Positions 15,376 through 23,848 of a stretch of 43,341 nucleotides of DNA are shown here, piece after piece. Both the position numbers and the translations under genes were made by a program. The notes below the pieces were generated by a model, which saw only the letters and a list, made by a program, of their open reading frames with translations, ran no database searches and was not told the DNA's origin. Positions within the stretch are counted from its first letter, which is position 1. Each line of letters opens with the position of its first letter. The stretch comes from Bryobacterales bacterium (lineage in GTDB: Bacteria > Acidobacteriota > Terriglobia > Bryobacterales > UBA6623), in contig JAJDTX010000006.1 in NCBI GenBank assembly GCA_022826925.1, positions 1 to 43,341 of the forward strand. The letters run 5' to 3'.

Positions 15376-16320
15376 ATGGTCACGGCGACGATGCGGCCCG
15401 TCACCGAACCGAAGATCGGCACACTGCAGTTCAGTCCCAGCTCGAGCTTCGAAGAACGCGCTATTTCCCCGTACCGGGAAATGGGAGCCTACGAGATCCT
15501 CTGGTCCGATCCCCGCGCGACGTTCAAGTCGCTGTCAAAGCGCTTTGCCGAATATCCCGGCAGCGTCCCTTCGGATTTTGTCCCCCGCGAGGACGCGATT
15601 GCGTGCGCTGCGTTTGTCAGGCAACGGTTCGCTGCCGCCTCGATCGCCCGGTTTGGCGTCTGCGTGCACGGTGCCAGCGAGTACCCGGAGAGACTAAGGG
15701 ATGCGGCCCATCCGATCGAGCTTCTTTATTACCAAGGATGGTGGGATCTCGTCGCATCCCGCTCTGTCGCCGTGGTCGGAACCCGTAAGCCATCTCGGGA
15801 CGCCCTGCGCCGTTCGCGGCGTCTGGTCCGCGAACTCGTCAACGACGATTTCACCGTCGTATCCGGACTGGCCGCTGGCATCGATCATGCCGCCCACCAG
15901 ACCGCCATCGAGCGTAAAGGCCGCACGATCGCCGTCATCGGGACACCTTTGTCGCATGTCTATCCAAAGGAGAATGCTGCCCTGCAGTCTCAGATTGCAG
16001 AGCGATTCCTGCTCGTCAGCCCGGTACCAGTGAGGCGGTATGAGTCACAGGACTACCGCTTCAACCGGCTATTCTTTCCGGAGCGCAACGTCCTGATGTC
16101 GGCCCTGACGGAAGCGACCATCATCGTCGAAGCAGGAGAGACCTCCGGCACCTTGATCCAAGCGAGAGCTGCACTCCAGCAGGGCCGGAAGCTGTTCATA
16201 CTCGACAGTTGCTTCCGTGATCCGCGCCTGACTTGGCCGGCGCGCTTGGCGGCGAAGGGTGCCATCCGGGTGGCGGAGTACGATGACATCCGACGTGGCC
16301 TTTCCGGATCGCCTCACTGA
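15376..16320 (+). CDS. standalone DprA/Smf-type DNA-processing protein
   Basis: The 314-residue protein has a Rossmann-like SLOG/DprA core: ASEYPERL, VAVVGTRKPS, VVSGLAAGIDHAAH, YPKENAALQ, FPERNVLMSAL, EAGETSGTLIQARAA. Its N-terminus (SFEERAISPYREMGAYEILW, then a helical FKSLSKRFAEYPGSVPSDFVP) differs from housekeeping DprA and matches a DprA-like class I recall as accessory genes paired with a phosphoribosyltransferase-like protein, possibly in conflict systems. The usual C-terminal winged helix is missing. Two nearby starts are possible: ATG 15376 (used here) or ATG 15391; neither has a clear Shine-Dalgarno. It is not linked to topA, rnhB or com genes. A stump of the expected partner gene overlaps its 3' end. 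Confidence 0.88.
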   Translation: MVTATMRPVTEPKIGTLQFSPSSSFEERAISPYREMGAYEILWSDPRATFKSLSKRFAEYPGSVPSDFVPREDAIACAAFVRQRFAAASIARFGVCVHGASEYPERLRDAAHPIELLYYQGWWDLVASRSVAVVGTRKPSRDALRRSRRLVRELVNDDFTVVSGLAAGIDHAAHQTAIERKGRTIAVIGTPLSHVYPKENAALQSQIAERFLLVSPVPVRRYESQDYRFNRLFFPERNVLMSALTEATIIVEAGETSGTLIQARAALQQGRKLFILDSCFRDPRLTWPARLAAKGAIRVAEYDDIRRGLSGSPH

Positions 16321-16374
16321 GATTGACGAGCTCACCTGGCCGGATCACTACTGGCTGACCGCCGCCGACCGTTG
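16283..16374 (+). pseudogene. truncated 5' stump of a DprA partner gene
   Basis: From ATG 16283, overlapping the dprA 3' end and preceded by GCGGAG, the frame reads about 31 residues resembling a genuine N-terminus, including LTWPDHYWLT and ADRCY. I recall similar N-termini in phosphoribosyltransferase-like proteins encoded after this DprA class. At about 16375 the frame enters the 3' end of the opposite-strand NHL gene and turns into antisense sequence until a stop at 16525. This looks like a deletion or rearrangement junction that removed most of the partner gene. Family memory is unverified; the abrupt change at the neighbouring stop codon is seen directly. Confidence 0.5.
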
Positions 16375-17340
16375 CTACCCGACCCGCCTGAGGAACGTGA
16401 CGCGGCCGATTTCGACCCACTCCGCCACGAAGATGTTGCCGTCGTGGTCGAAGCAAGCGCCGTGCGGGCAAACGAACTGGCCCGCGGGGAAGTGGCTGCG
16501 GTCGAGCAGCCGCCGCTCCCTGTAATCGTCCGGCCCTGTGCCGAGGTGGCCGATGAGGTTGTTGGCGGAGTCGAGCAGGGTGACGCGCGCGGCCAGATCG
16601 GGCACCAACAGCGTGCCGTCGCGGAAGATGTCGAAGTGGCACGGCAGGTCGACGCCGCCGGCGAAGCGCAAGTGATTGCCGTCGAGATCGAAGTACTGCA
16701 GGCGATGGTTTGAGCGGTCCGCGACGAGGACTTCCTCGACTCCGCTACGGGCATCGATTTCGATTCCGTGCGGGCAGTGCAGGCTGCCGACAGCATCGCT
16801 CTGACCGCCGCCAAAGGTCTGGAGATAGCGGCCGTCGCGGTCGTAGCGAACCACGTAGCTCGAACCGTAGCCATCGGCAACGTAGATGTCGCCGTTGCGC
16901 GCCACGGCGAGATTCGTGGGTTTCCAAGACGGGGCGAGCCGGCCTTCGCGGACGGCGTAGGCCGGTGATTCTGACGGGTATCCCAGAGTGAGCAGGACCT
17001 TGCCGTCAAGGCTCGTCTTCTGCACGATGCCGCGTCGGATATCGCAGAAGTAGAGGAATTCATCGCCACCCTCGCGGGTGAGACGAAAACCGTGCGCCCC
17101 GCCGGCGAACGCCCCGCCCCACGACTTCACGAACGCGCCCTGCGGATCGAACACCACCACCGAGTGATCGCTGGGAGAGTCTGCGTGAACGGTGTGGTGG
17201 ACGTAGATGAATCCCTCGGAATCCACCTGGACTCCGTGGCAGTTTCCATAGCGGATGCTGGCCGGAAGCTCGCCCCAGTCGTGGTGTGCCTCGTAAGCCC
17301 TGTCGGCGGCCTCGACGATTGGCAAGGATAGCATGTCCAT
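16375..17340 (-). CDS. NHL-repeat / six-bladed beta-propeller protein
   Basis: The protein has about 321 residues. Repeating blades show the NHL pattern of a PTNLAVARNGDIYVADGYGSS type segment, CPHGIEIDARSGVEEVLVADRSNHRLQ and CPHGACFDHDGNIFVAEW. It resembles propeller domains near peptidylglycine-amidating lyases and other bacterial NHL proteins, often secreted or ligand-binding, but no signal peptide is visible from ATG 17340 (a second ATG is at 17334). No catalytic assignment is justified. An open frame up to 17433 adds low-complexity sequence without family similarity and was left out. Its stop lies exactly where the truncated dprA-partner frame loses sense. It is divergent from the glycosyltransferase gene. 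Confidence 0.85.
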   Translation of the reverse strand: MDMLSLPIVEAADRAYEAHHDWGELPASIRYGNCHGVQVDSEGFIYVHHTVHADSPSDHSVVVFDPQGAFVKSWGGAFAGGAHGFRLTREGGDEFLYFCDIRRGIVQKTSLDGKVLLTLGYPSESPAYAVREGRLAPSWKPTNLAVARNGDIYVADGYGSSYVVRYDRDGRYLQTFGGGQSDAVGSLHCPHGIEIDARSGVEEVLVADRSNHRLQYFDLDGNHLRFAGGVDLPCHFDIFRDGTLLVPDLAARVTLLDSANNLIGHLGTGPDDYRERRLLDRSHFPAGQFVCPHGACFDHDGNIFVAEWVEIGRVTFLRRVG

Positions 17341-17514
17341 TGATTGTACGGAGCGGCATATCCTGCCGACGGCCGGGCGCATAACCCAGCGGAGCGGTAC
17401 GACCGCAGCGACGGCCGGCGCTGCGGTCGGCATCTCGGCGCGTTCGCGGACCGCGCTGCGGGCCTACACTGGATCGTTGCCGACAACGGGCGCTGCCGAG
17501 CGCGTTGGCTTGGA

Positions 17515-18240
17515 ATGTACGCGGGGCTGAGCATTGGCGCGGTGATTCCCGCACACAACGAAGAGGACAACATCGGGGCCGTCGTGGGTGCCTTGCTGGC
17601 ACTGCGCGAGCTGCAGGGCCAGCCGTTGATTGACCAGGTCGTTGTCTGCGACAACGCTTCCTCGGATGCGACTGCCGAGCGGGCGGTCCTGGCGGGCGCG
17701 CGCGTTGTCGAGCAACCGCAGCCCGGCTATGGGATCGCCTGCCAGACAGCGATCGCTGCGCTGCCGCCGGTGGACGTGGTCCTGTTCGTCGACGGTGACC
17801 AAGCCTTTGACGTGCGCCAGTCCGTCGATCTGCTAGCGGCGATCGCGGACGGCGCCGACATTGTGATCGGATCGCGCGTGCAGGGAACCGTCGAGCCCGG
17901 CGCGATGTCGCTGCCGCAGGTGCTGGGCAACCGCGTCGCCGCGGTACTGATCCGGCTGTTGTGGGGCAAGCGCATCACCGATCTCGGACCGTTCCGGGCA
18001 GTCCGCGCGGATGCTCTGCGCCGCTTGGATATGCGCGATACCGCCTACGGCTGGACGGTGGAGATGCAGGTCAAGGCCATTCAGCACGGGATGAACATGG
18101 TCGAGCGCCCGGTCGACACGCGTCGTCGTCGCTTCGGCAAGTCCAAGGTGGGCGGCACGGTCCGGGGCGTCGTCGGCGCCAGCGTCGGCATACTGTCGAC
18201 CATCCTGCGGCTGCGCTGCCGCGGCAGGGGGCCCGGTTGA
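17515..18240 (+). CDS. family 2 glycosyltransferase (dolichol-phosphate-mannose-synthase-like)
   Basis: The 241-residue GT-A protein begins with the nucleotide-sugar binding strand IGAVIPAHNEEDNIGAVV. Next come VVCDNASSDAT, the metal-binding VLFVDGDQAFD (a DxD-like element), then DIVIGSRVQG, ITDLGPFRAVRADAL and YGWTVEMQVKA. The MVERPVDTRRRRFGKSK segment near the C-terminus is typical of polyprenyl-phosphate glycosyltransferases. It probably adds sugar to a lipid carrier at the inner membrane, though no transmembrane helix is obvious. The start ATG 17515 sits just before the conserved first strand. It is convergent with the exported pcm gene and apparently a single-gene unit. Confidence 0.9.
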   Translation: MYAGLSIGAVIPAHNEEDNIGAVVGALLALRELQGQPLIDQVVVCDNASSDATAERAVLAGARVVEQPQPGYGIACQTAIAALPPVDVVLFVDGDQAFDVRQSVDLLAAIADGADIVIGSRVQGTVEPGAMSLPQVLGNRVAAVLIRLLWGKRITDLGPFRAVRADALRRLDMRDTAYGWTVEMQVKAIQHGMNMVERPVDTRRRRFGKSKVGGTVRGVVGASVGILSTILRLRCRGRGPG

Positions 18241-18334
18241 AACCCGTCTGACAGCGAGGGGGCGGCGTCGCGAAGAGTCGAGCGCTGGCCGGTCTTGCGC
18301 AGAGCCCGGCTGGCTCGCACCGCGAGACGCGCCC

Positions 18335-19063
18335 TTACCGGCTGTCGGATCCTCGGACCATCGGCACGAACCGGACGGGCAGTTGGTCCTGCCGCCGGAC
18401 ATTCCCCCTAGCGTCCTTCGTGACCAAGACGATCCTCTGCGCGTCGGGATTCCTGCCTACCGGCGCCACGAGCCGGCCTTGCGTTGCGAGTTGGTCAACC
18501 AGGGCCTGGGGAAGCTGGGGCGGAGCGGCCGTGAGAATGATTCGGTCGAAAGGGGCGTGCTCGGGCCAGCCGAGGTAGCCATCTCCCAAGCGAACGCTGA
18601 CGTTGCGATAGTCCAGTTCCTGGAGGATCTTCGCTCCGCGCTCGGCAAGCTCGGGGACGATCTCGATGCTGTAGACGTGGTCGCACAGGGTCGCGAGAAC
18701 CGCTGTTTGGTAACCGGACCCGGTTCCGATCTCCAAGACTCGGTGGCCGCTTTCGAGCGCCAGCATCTCCGTCATGTAAGCCACGATGTAGGGCTGGGAG
18801 ATGGTTTGGTCGAAGCCGATCGGCAACGGGCGATCAGAGGCGGCGTAAGTGCGAATCGACTCCGGAACGAATTGCTCCCGCCGGACCGTGCGCATTGCCT
18901 CGAGCACCCGGGGATCCCGCACCCCGCGGGCCTCGATCTGCTGCCGGACCATGCGCACGCGCTGGCTATCCCACCCTTCCCGCTGCGACTGCGCGGGGCC
19001 GGTCAGGACCGCGAGAGCGATCACTACCACCACGGCGCAGCCGAGTAGGATTCGCCCTAGCAT
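18335..19063 (-). CDS. pcm: exported protein-L-isoaspartate O-methyltransferase
   Basis: The 242-residue protein has a PCMT fold with EQFVPE, YAASDRPLPIGFDQTISQPYIVA, the SAM-binding VLEIGTGSGYQTAVLA, YSIEIVPELA and LGDGYLGWPEHAPFDRIILTAA. The enzyme methylates isoaspartyl residues to start repair of aged proteins. Unusually, residues 1-26 form a signal peptide (LLGCAVVVVIALAVLTGPAQSQ), so the product should be periplasmic, where SAM is not expected to be available. Exported Pcm proteins do occur in some Gram-negative phyla. The start is ATG 19063. Convergent with the glycosyltransferase gene; upstream lies the permease gene in the same direction, about 180 bases away. Confidence 0.92.
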   Translation of the reverse strand: MLGRILLGCAVVVVIALAVLTGPAQSQREGWDSQRVRMVRQQIEARGVRDPRVLEAMRTVRREQFVPESIRTYAASDRPLPIGFDQTISQPYIVAYMTEMLALESGHRVLEIGTGSGYQTAVLATLCDHVYSIEIVPELAERGAKILQELDYRNVSVRLGDGYLGWPEHAPFDRIILTAAPPQLPQALVDQLATQGRLVAPVGRNPDAQRIVLVTKDARGNVRRQDQLPVRFVPMVRGSDSR

Positions 19064-19246
19064 CGACAGCGCTCATGGTACCAACCGACCATCGCACGCA
19101 GGCGGAGCATCGACGGGCTGGCCCTGGGGGACAACACTCGAACCAACCGCTCGCAACGGGGGCCGCGGATCTTCGAGGAAGAGCTAGATCCCCGTGGCAA
19201 GACGATCCAGGCAAACCGGCCGGCCGCCGAATCGGCCGCTTGACTG

Positions 19247-20668
19247 TCAACCCTGCGCCCGGGGGCGTCGGCTTCTGGCGCGCATCCAGAAATAGACGGG
19301 GACTCCCAGCGCGATGACGACGAGGCCGGCGCCCGAAGTAGCGGGATTCTCCCGCAGGGCGTTAGCAACGATCAATAGGCACGCCACCGGGAAGCAGAGC
19401 GGCGCGAAGGGGTAACCCCAAGCACGGAAAGGCCGAGTCTCCGACGGATGCCTTCTCCGAAGCACGAACACCGCGAACACCGCGATGCCCGCGAACAACA
19501 CGACGGCAAAGCCCGTATACTCCACGAGCTGGCCGAACGTGCCCGTCAGGACTAGGATCCCGCTCCAGACGGCCTGTGCCGCAATGGCTACGACCGGCGT
19601 GCGAAACCGCGGGTGCACCCGGGCTACAGCGCCGAAGAACAGCCCGTCACGAGCCATCGCATAGTAGACCCGCGGTCCGGCGATCACCATCGCGCTGATG
19701 CTGGCCGCGATCATCACGATCGACGCCGCGGCCCATGCTCCTCCCGCGCCACTGCCGAACAGCCGCTCCACGGCGATGTCGCCGATGCGGATCGACTGAT
19801 TCAGAAAATCCTCGACCGGCATCGCGTACAGGTACACCATGTTCAGGGACAGGTAGATCAGCACGACAACCGCGGTGCCCATCAGCAGAGCCCGCGGAAC
19901 GTTGCGTTCAGGGTTTCGGATCTCCTCGCTGACGTATGCCGCGGCATTCCATCCCGAGTAACTGAACAGCACGGGTATCAGCGCGAACACCCAGCTCGAG
20001 AGCTCTATCGGCCCCCCGCCCGCATAGTTCGTCGCGTTGCCCCGCCCTATTGAGAACCCGAGTGCCACGACGACGACCAACGCCGTGACTTTCGCACCCG
20101 CCAGTAGGTTATGGACGATGCGACCTGGACCCAGGCCCGCACTGTGAATGAGCGACAATCCTGCGATGGCGGCAAGCGCCACCAGCGCTTGTGGTGAGAA
20201 CGTCAATGAAAAGAATGGCAGCGGAATGGAAAGGATCGGCGTCGTGTCCCCCGCCGCAGGAATGAAGCGGCCCAGAATCGCTGCCATGCCGACCGCGCTG
20301 GCCGCGATGGCGCCCGAAAATCCCGCGACGAACGACGTCCAGCCAGTCAGAAACCCGAATATCGGGCCGTAGGCCTCCCTGAGGTAGACGTACTCGCCTC
20401 CGGCCCGCGGGCGTAACGCGGCCAGTTCTGCGTACCCGAGAGCCCCGGCAAAGGCCAGTGCCCCGCCGACCAGCCAAACGCCAAGCATCGCCCATGGGCT
20501 GGGTGCCAGTTGGGCCACGACGGCTGGAACAATGAATATTCCTCCGCCGATCACGTTGGAGACGACGATTGCGGCACCGTCCAGGGAACCCAGCTTTCGG
20601 TCCAGGGTCGCTGCGGAGCCGCCCCCGCGGTCGGCAGCGATCGGTGGGCGCGAGTCAGCTTTCGGCAC
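19247..20668 (-). CDS. APC-family amino acid permease
   Basis: The protein has about 473 residues and roughly 12 hydrophobic segments, an inner-membrane APC (amino acid-polyamine-organocation) transporter. The family signature is visible in SNVIGGGIFIVPAVVAQ (helix 1), GYAELAALRPRAGGEYVYLREAYG (helices 2-3), YSGWNAAAYVSEEIRNPERNVPRA (helix 6-7 loop) and GPRVYYAMARDGLFF. It most resembles serine/threonine exchanger or amino-acid exchanger types; the substrate is undetermined. The start is uncertain: I use GTG 20668, which keeps a short hydrophilic N-terminus before helix 1. The open frame continues to 21040 but would run antisense through the divergent methyltransferase gene and has no family similarity. 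Confidence 0.9.
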   Translation of the reverse strand: MPKADSRPPIAADRGGGSAATLDRKLGSLDGAAIVVSNVIGGGIFIVPAVVAQLAPSPWAMLGVWLVGGALAFAGALGYAELAALRPRAGGEYVYLREAYGPIFGFLTGWTSFVAGFSGAIAASAVGMAAILGRFIPAAGDTTPILSIPLPFFSLTFSPQALVALAAIAGLSLIHSAGLGPGRIVHNLLAGAKVTALVVVVALGFSIGRGNATNYAGGGPIELSSWVFALIPVLFSYSGWNAAAYVSEEIRNPERNVPRALLMGTAVVVLIYLSLNMVYLYAMPVEDFLNQSIRIGDIAVERLFGSGAGGAWAAASIVMIAASISAMVIAGPRVYYAMARDGLFFGAVARVHPRFRTPVVAIAAQAVWSGILVLTGTFGQLVEYTGFAVVLFAGIAVFAVFVLRRRHPSETRPFRAWGYPFAPLCFPVACLLIVANALRENPATSGAGLVVIALGVPVYFWMRARSRRPRAQG

Positions 20669-20774
20669 GTGGCATACTGAGGCGGCGCCGCTGCCCCGCC
20701 AGCTGGACCGGGGCAAGCGGCAAGGACACGTTCCCCGCGGCGCTGCCAAAGGGAACCTGAAAGGGGGAATCGGT

Positions 20775-21425
20775 ATGCAGCTTAGAAGAGTCCGAGTAGC
20801 AGCCATGGCGGCTTTCCTCGGCACCATCGGCGCATCGGGAGCTATTGCTTGGCAGCTGGGATCGCGACCTGCCGAACAATGGATCGAAACCCTCGGCCGG
20901 CCCGAACGAGTCAAGGGACTCCAGATCGACGAGGTGATCGCCAGGCTCCGGATCAAGCCCGGAGACATCCTGACGGACATCGGTGCCGGCACGGGAGTGT
21001 TCAGCCTGCCATTCGCACGCGCCGTCGCTCCTGGCGGCAAAGTCTATGCCGTGGAGGTGGACCAAGGCCTTGTCGACCACATCGCGGAGAGGGTACGGGT
21101 CGACGGCGTCTCGAACGTCGAAACTGTGCTCGGCGAGTTCACGGACCCCAATCTTCCGACACGGGACATCGACCTGGCGTTCTTTCACAACGTCTTGCAC
21201 CATGTCGAGGATCGCGCCGGATACCTCAAGAACCTCGCCCGTTACATCAAACCGGAAGGCAGAGTTGCGATTATAGAGCGCGGACACACGCGGCCGGACG
21301 AGCACGAGTTGCATATGAGCCAAGAACAGGTGACCGCATGGATGGCAGACGTGGGTTTCCAGCCCTCCGAGGAGCATTACCTGTTCGAGGGCGGGAAATG
21401 GTTCGTGGTGTATTCGAGGCGCTGA
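20775..21425 (+). CDS. class I SAM-dependent methyltransferase with N-terminal signal/anchor
   Basis: The 216-residue protein has a Rossmann methyltransferase fold: motif I DILTDIGAGTGVFSLPFA, VYAVEVDQGLV, a post-I segment, motif IV DLAFFHNVLHHVED, and GRVAIIERGHTRPDEH. Residues 1-26 (RRVRVAAMAAFLGTIGASGAIAW) look like a signal peptide or membrane anchor. The sequence PAEQWIETLGRPERVKGLQIDEVI before the fold is common in exported UbiE-like methyltransferases. Substrate unknown. The start ATG 20775 has AGGGGG about 7 bases upstream. It is divergent from the permease. A second exported SAM enzyme two genes away (pcm) makes this notable. Confidence 0.9.
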   Translation: MQLRRVRVAAMAAFLGTIGASGAIAWQLGSRPAEQWIETLGRPERVKGLQIDEVIARLRIKPGDILTDIGAGTGVFSLPFARAVAPGGKVYAVEVDQGLVDHIAERVRVDGVSNVETVLGEFTDPNLPTRDIDLAFFHNVLHHVEDRAGYLKNLARYIKPEGRVAIIERGHTRPDEHELHMSQEQVTAWMADVGFQPSEEHYLFEGGKWFVVYSRR

Positions 21426-21611
21426 AGGCATCTTCCTCCGCGCGTTTGGCTCTGGGCGAAGGGCCAGCCGCTTGAACTTACGGGCTGCGGCTCCGCCCGG
21501 ACAAGACGCGGCGACCCAGCGGCGGGCGCTTCCCGCGCGTGTCTCGGGGGCGCTGGAACGATTACGGTCTCAGGGGCCGACAGCATGCGGCTGTCGAGTT
21601 CTTGATACCAA

Positions 21612-21646
21612 GGCACACACATATGGCGGAAGTGGATATGTGTGCC
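21612..21646 (+). promoter_or_regulatory. long inverted repeat upstream of the lipoamide dehydrogenase gene
   Basis: The left arm GGCACACACATAT (21612-21624) and right arm ATATGTGTGCC (21636-21646) pair over 11 bp with a 2-base bulge, around the loop GGCGGAAGTGG. It lies 65 bases before the lpd ATG in a 285-base gap that holds no gene I can support. No T-tract follows. A regulator operator or mRNA leader element is possible. Confidence 0.45.
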
Positions 21647-21710
21647 GAAGTCCCTACGGTTTCTGGGCGTTCTTGTATATAACTCCCCTTTGTTAGACTG
21701 CGATTTGGCC

Positions 21711-23105
21711 ATGGATCACGATGTCTTGGTCATCGGCAGCGGACCCGGTGGCTACGTAGCGGCTATTCGCGCCGCACAGTATGGCCTCAAAGTTGGAGTG
21801 GTCGAAAAGGACCCTCACTTGGGAGGCACTTGCCTGCACGTCGGCTGTATCCCGACCAAGGCCTTGCTGCACTTTGCGGAGGTGTACGAGTCCGCGCTCC
21901 ACGGCAAGCAGATCGGCGTGCTGGCCGATAACGTCTCGATTGATTTCAAGACGATGGGCAAGCGCAAGGCCGAAATCGTCGGCAAGCATGCGACCGGCAT
22001 CAGGCAGCTGTTCAAGCGGCACAAGATCAGCACCATAGCCGGATACGCAACGTTGCAAGGGGCCGGCAAGGTCACGGTGGCAGGCCCGGACGGGGAGCGC
22101 AGGCTGAAAGCCGCGCACATCGTCCTGGCGACCGGCTCGGAAGCCCGCATGCTGCCTGGCTTGGACGTGAAGTCGGGGCGCGTCCTGACGAACGTCGAAG
22201 TCCTGGACCTCGAACAAGTGCCTGGATCGCTGGCTGTCATCGGCGCTGGCGCGGTGGGAGTCGAGTTCGCCTCGATGTACCGCAGCTTCGGAGCGGATGT
22301 CGCCCTCTTCGAAATGCTGCCCCGCGTGGTTCCCCTCGAAGACGAGGAAGTCTCGGCCGGGCTGCTGCGAGCGTTCAAGGCCAAAGGCATCGAGGTGTTT
22401 GCGGATACGGCCGTGGACAAGATCGAGGAAACTTCGAGCGGCGTCAAGCTGGCCTTCAAAGACCCGGCCGGAAAGAAGCAGGCCCGGGAGTTCGAAAAGT
22501 TGCTCGTCGCGGTCGGCCGCAAGCCCAACACGGACAATGTCGGCCTCGAAAACACGGCAATCTCGACCGATCGCGGGTTCATCCCCGTGAACGGATACAT
22601 GGAAACTGCCGAGATGGGCGTCTACGCGATCGGCGACATCGTGGCGGGCACGCCCCAGCTGGCGCACGTGGCATCGGCGGAGGGACTGGTCGCCGCCGCC
22701 CGCATCGCTGGACAGCCGGTCGAGACGATCGACTACAACCTGAACCCGAACTGCACCTACTGCGAGCCGCAGATCGCCAGTGTCGGGCTCAGCGAGGCCA
22801 AGGCCCGCGCCGCCGGCTGGAACGTCAAGGTCTCGAAGTTCCCGTTCGCCGCCAACAGCAAGGCGTCGATCCTCGACAGCGATGCGGGATTCGTCAAGGT
22901 CGTGGCTGACGAGAAGTTCGACGAGATCCTCGGCGTGCACATCCTGGGGCCGCAAGCGACGGAGCTGATTCACGAGGCGATCGTGGCCATGAAGAGCGAG
23001 GCCACGGCCGAGTCCATGCGTACGACCATTCACGCGCACCCGACGCTGTCAGAGGCAGTGCTCGACGCGTTCAACGGGATCTACGGGCAGGCCATCAATG
23101 CCTGA
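21711..23105 (+). CDS. lpdA: dihydrolipoyl dehydrogenase (E3)
   Basis: The 464-residue flavoprotein reoxidises dihydrolipoyl groups of 2-oxoacid dehydrogenase or glycine cleavage complexes with NAD. It shows an FAD-binding VIGSGPGGYVAAIRAAQ, the redox disulfide Cys41/Cys46 in GGTCLHVGCIPTK, the NAD-binding VIGAGAVGVEFAS, the FAD motif GVYAIGDI, and the C-terminal dimerisation domain with the catalytic His-Glu of HAHPTLSEAV. It starts at ATG 21711 just before the FAD motif; a longer frame from 21642 adds unrelated sequence. The TGA overlaps the lipB start by 8 bases, and the E2 gene follows, so the three form one operon. Confidence 0.96.
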   Translation: MDHDVLVIGSGPGGYVAAIRAAQYGLKVGVVEKDPHLGGTCLHVGCIPTKALLHFAEVYESALHGKQIGVLADNVSIDFKTMGKRKAEIVGKHATGIRQLFKRHKISTIAGYATLQGAGKVTVAGPDGERRLKAAHIVLATGSEARMLPGLDVKSGRVLTNVEVLDLEQVPGSLAVIGAGAVGVEFASMYRSFGADVALFEMLPRVVPLEDEEVSAGLLRAFKAKGIEVFADTAVDKIEETSSGVKLAFKDPAGKKQAREFEKLLVAVGRKPNTDNVGLENTAISTDRGFIPVNGYMETAEMGVYAIGDIVAGTPQLAHVASAEGLVAAARIAGQPVETIDYNLNPNCTYCEPQIASVGLSEAKARAAGWNVKVSKFPFAANSKASILDSDAGFVKVVADEKFDEILGVHILGPQATELIHEAIVAMKSEATAESMRTTIHAHPTLSEAVLDAFNGIYGQAINA

Positions 23106-23829
23106 AGCGGTTCTCGGCACGGTAGCGCCCTCCTCGGGAGTCATGCCGTCCGCCCCAACTTGCGAGGTTCGCGACCTGGGTCGGTGCGGATACCGCGAGG
23201 CCTGGGATATCCAGTTGGACTTGGTGCGGCGCCGCAAGCTGGGGACGGCCTGCGATCAACTGCTGTTCGTGGAGCACCCGCCGACCATCACCATGGGTCG
23301 GAACGCCGATGCGGCAAACATCTTGGCCGCGCCAGGCCGGCTCCGCCAGCTCGGTTTTTCCGTGGAAGAGACGGATCGCGGCGGGGACGTGACATATCAC
23401 GGTCCCGGCCAAGTCGTGGCGTACCCGATCCTGGACCTAAAGCAGTGGCGCCGCGATGTCGGCGCCTACCTGCGGGCACTCGAAGAGGTCATCATGGCGG
23501 TGCTGCTGGATTTCGGCATCCAGTCGCGACGCGTCGAAGGCCTGACCGGCGTCTGGGTCGCGGATGCCAAGATCGCGGCCCTGGGCGTCCACCTGAGCCG
23601 CTGGATCACTTCGCACGGGCTGGCGCTGAACGTGAGCACGGACTTGGACCATTTCAAGTGGATCGTTCCGTGCGGGCTGACCAAGCCGGTGACTTCCATG
23701 GAGCAGGTTTTGGGCAAGGCACCGAGCCGCCAGGCCGTGATCGAGTCGATGAGCGCGAGGTTTGGCGAGGTCTTCGGTCGCACGATCGTCGGTATTCCGG
23801 GCGGCGACTGGAGCCGCGAGAAGGACTGA
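23098..23829 (+). CDS. lipB: octanoyl-[acyl-carrier-protein]:protein N-octanoyltransferase
   Basis: LipB (243 residues) moves octanoate from acyl carrier protein to lipoyl domains, the first step of lipoate assembly. Signature segments are LLFVEHPPTITMGRNA, RGGDVTYHGPGQVVAYPIL, the catalytic lysine region ADAKIAALGVHL, and the catalytic cysteine in IVPCGLTKPVTSM. The frame opens at ATG 23098, overlapping the lpd stop by 8 bases; ATG 23143 is an alternative that would still include the whole domain. The gene sits between E3 and E2, so its product would modify the lipoyl domain encoded next door. lipA is not in the window. Confidence 0.95.
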   Translation: MPEAVLGTVAPSSGVMPSAPTCEVRDLGRCGYREAWDIQLDLVRRRKLGTACDQLLFVEHPPTITMGRNADAANILAAPGRLRQLGFSVEETDRGGDVTYHGPGQVVAYPILDLKQWRRDVGAYLRALEEVIMAVLLDFGIQSRRVEGLTGVWVADAKIAALGVHLSRWITSHGLALNVSTDLDHFKWIVPCGLTKPVTSMEQVLGKAPSRQAVIESMSARFGEVFGRTIVGIPGGDWSREKD

Positions 23830-23848
23830 GAAGCGAGGAAGGGCGGAA

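Noticed and set aside
20669..21040. Long N-terminal extension of the amino-acid permease
   Set aside because: It is antisense to the well-supported exported methyltransferase and shows no APC similarity.
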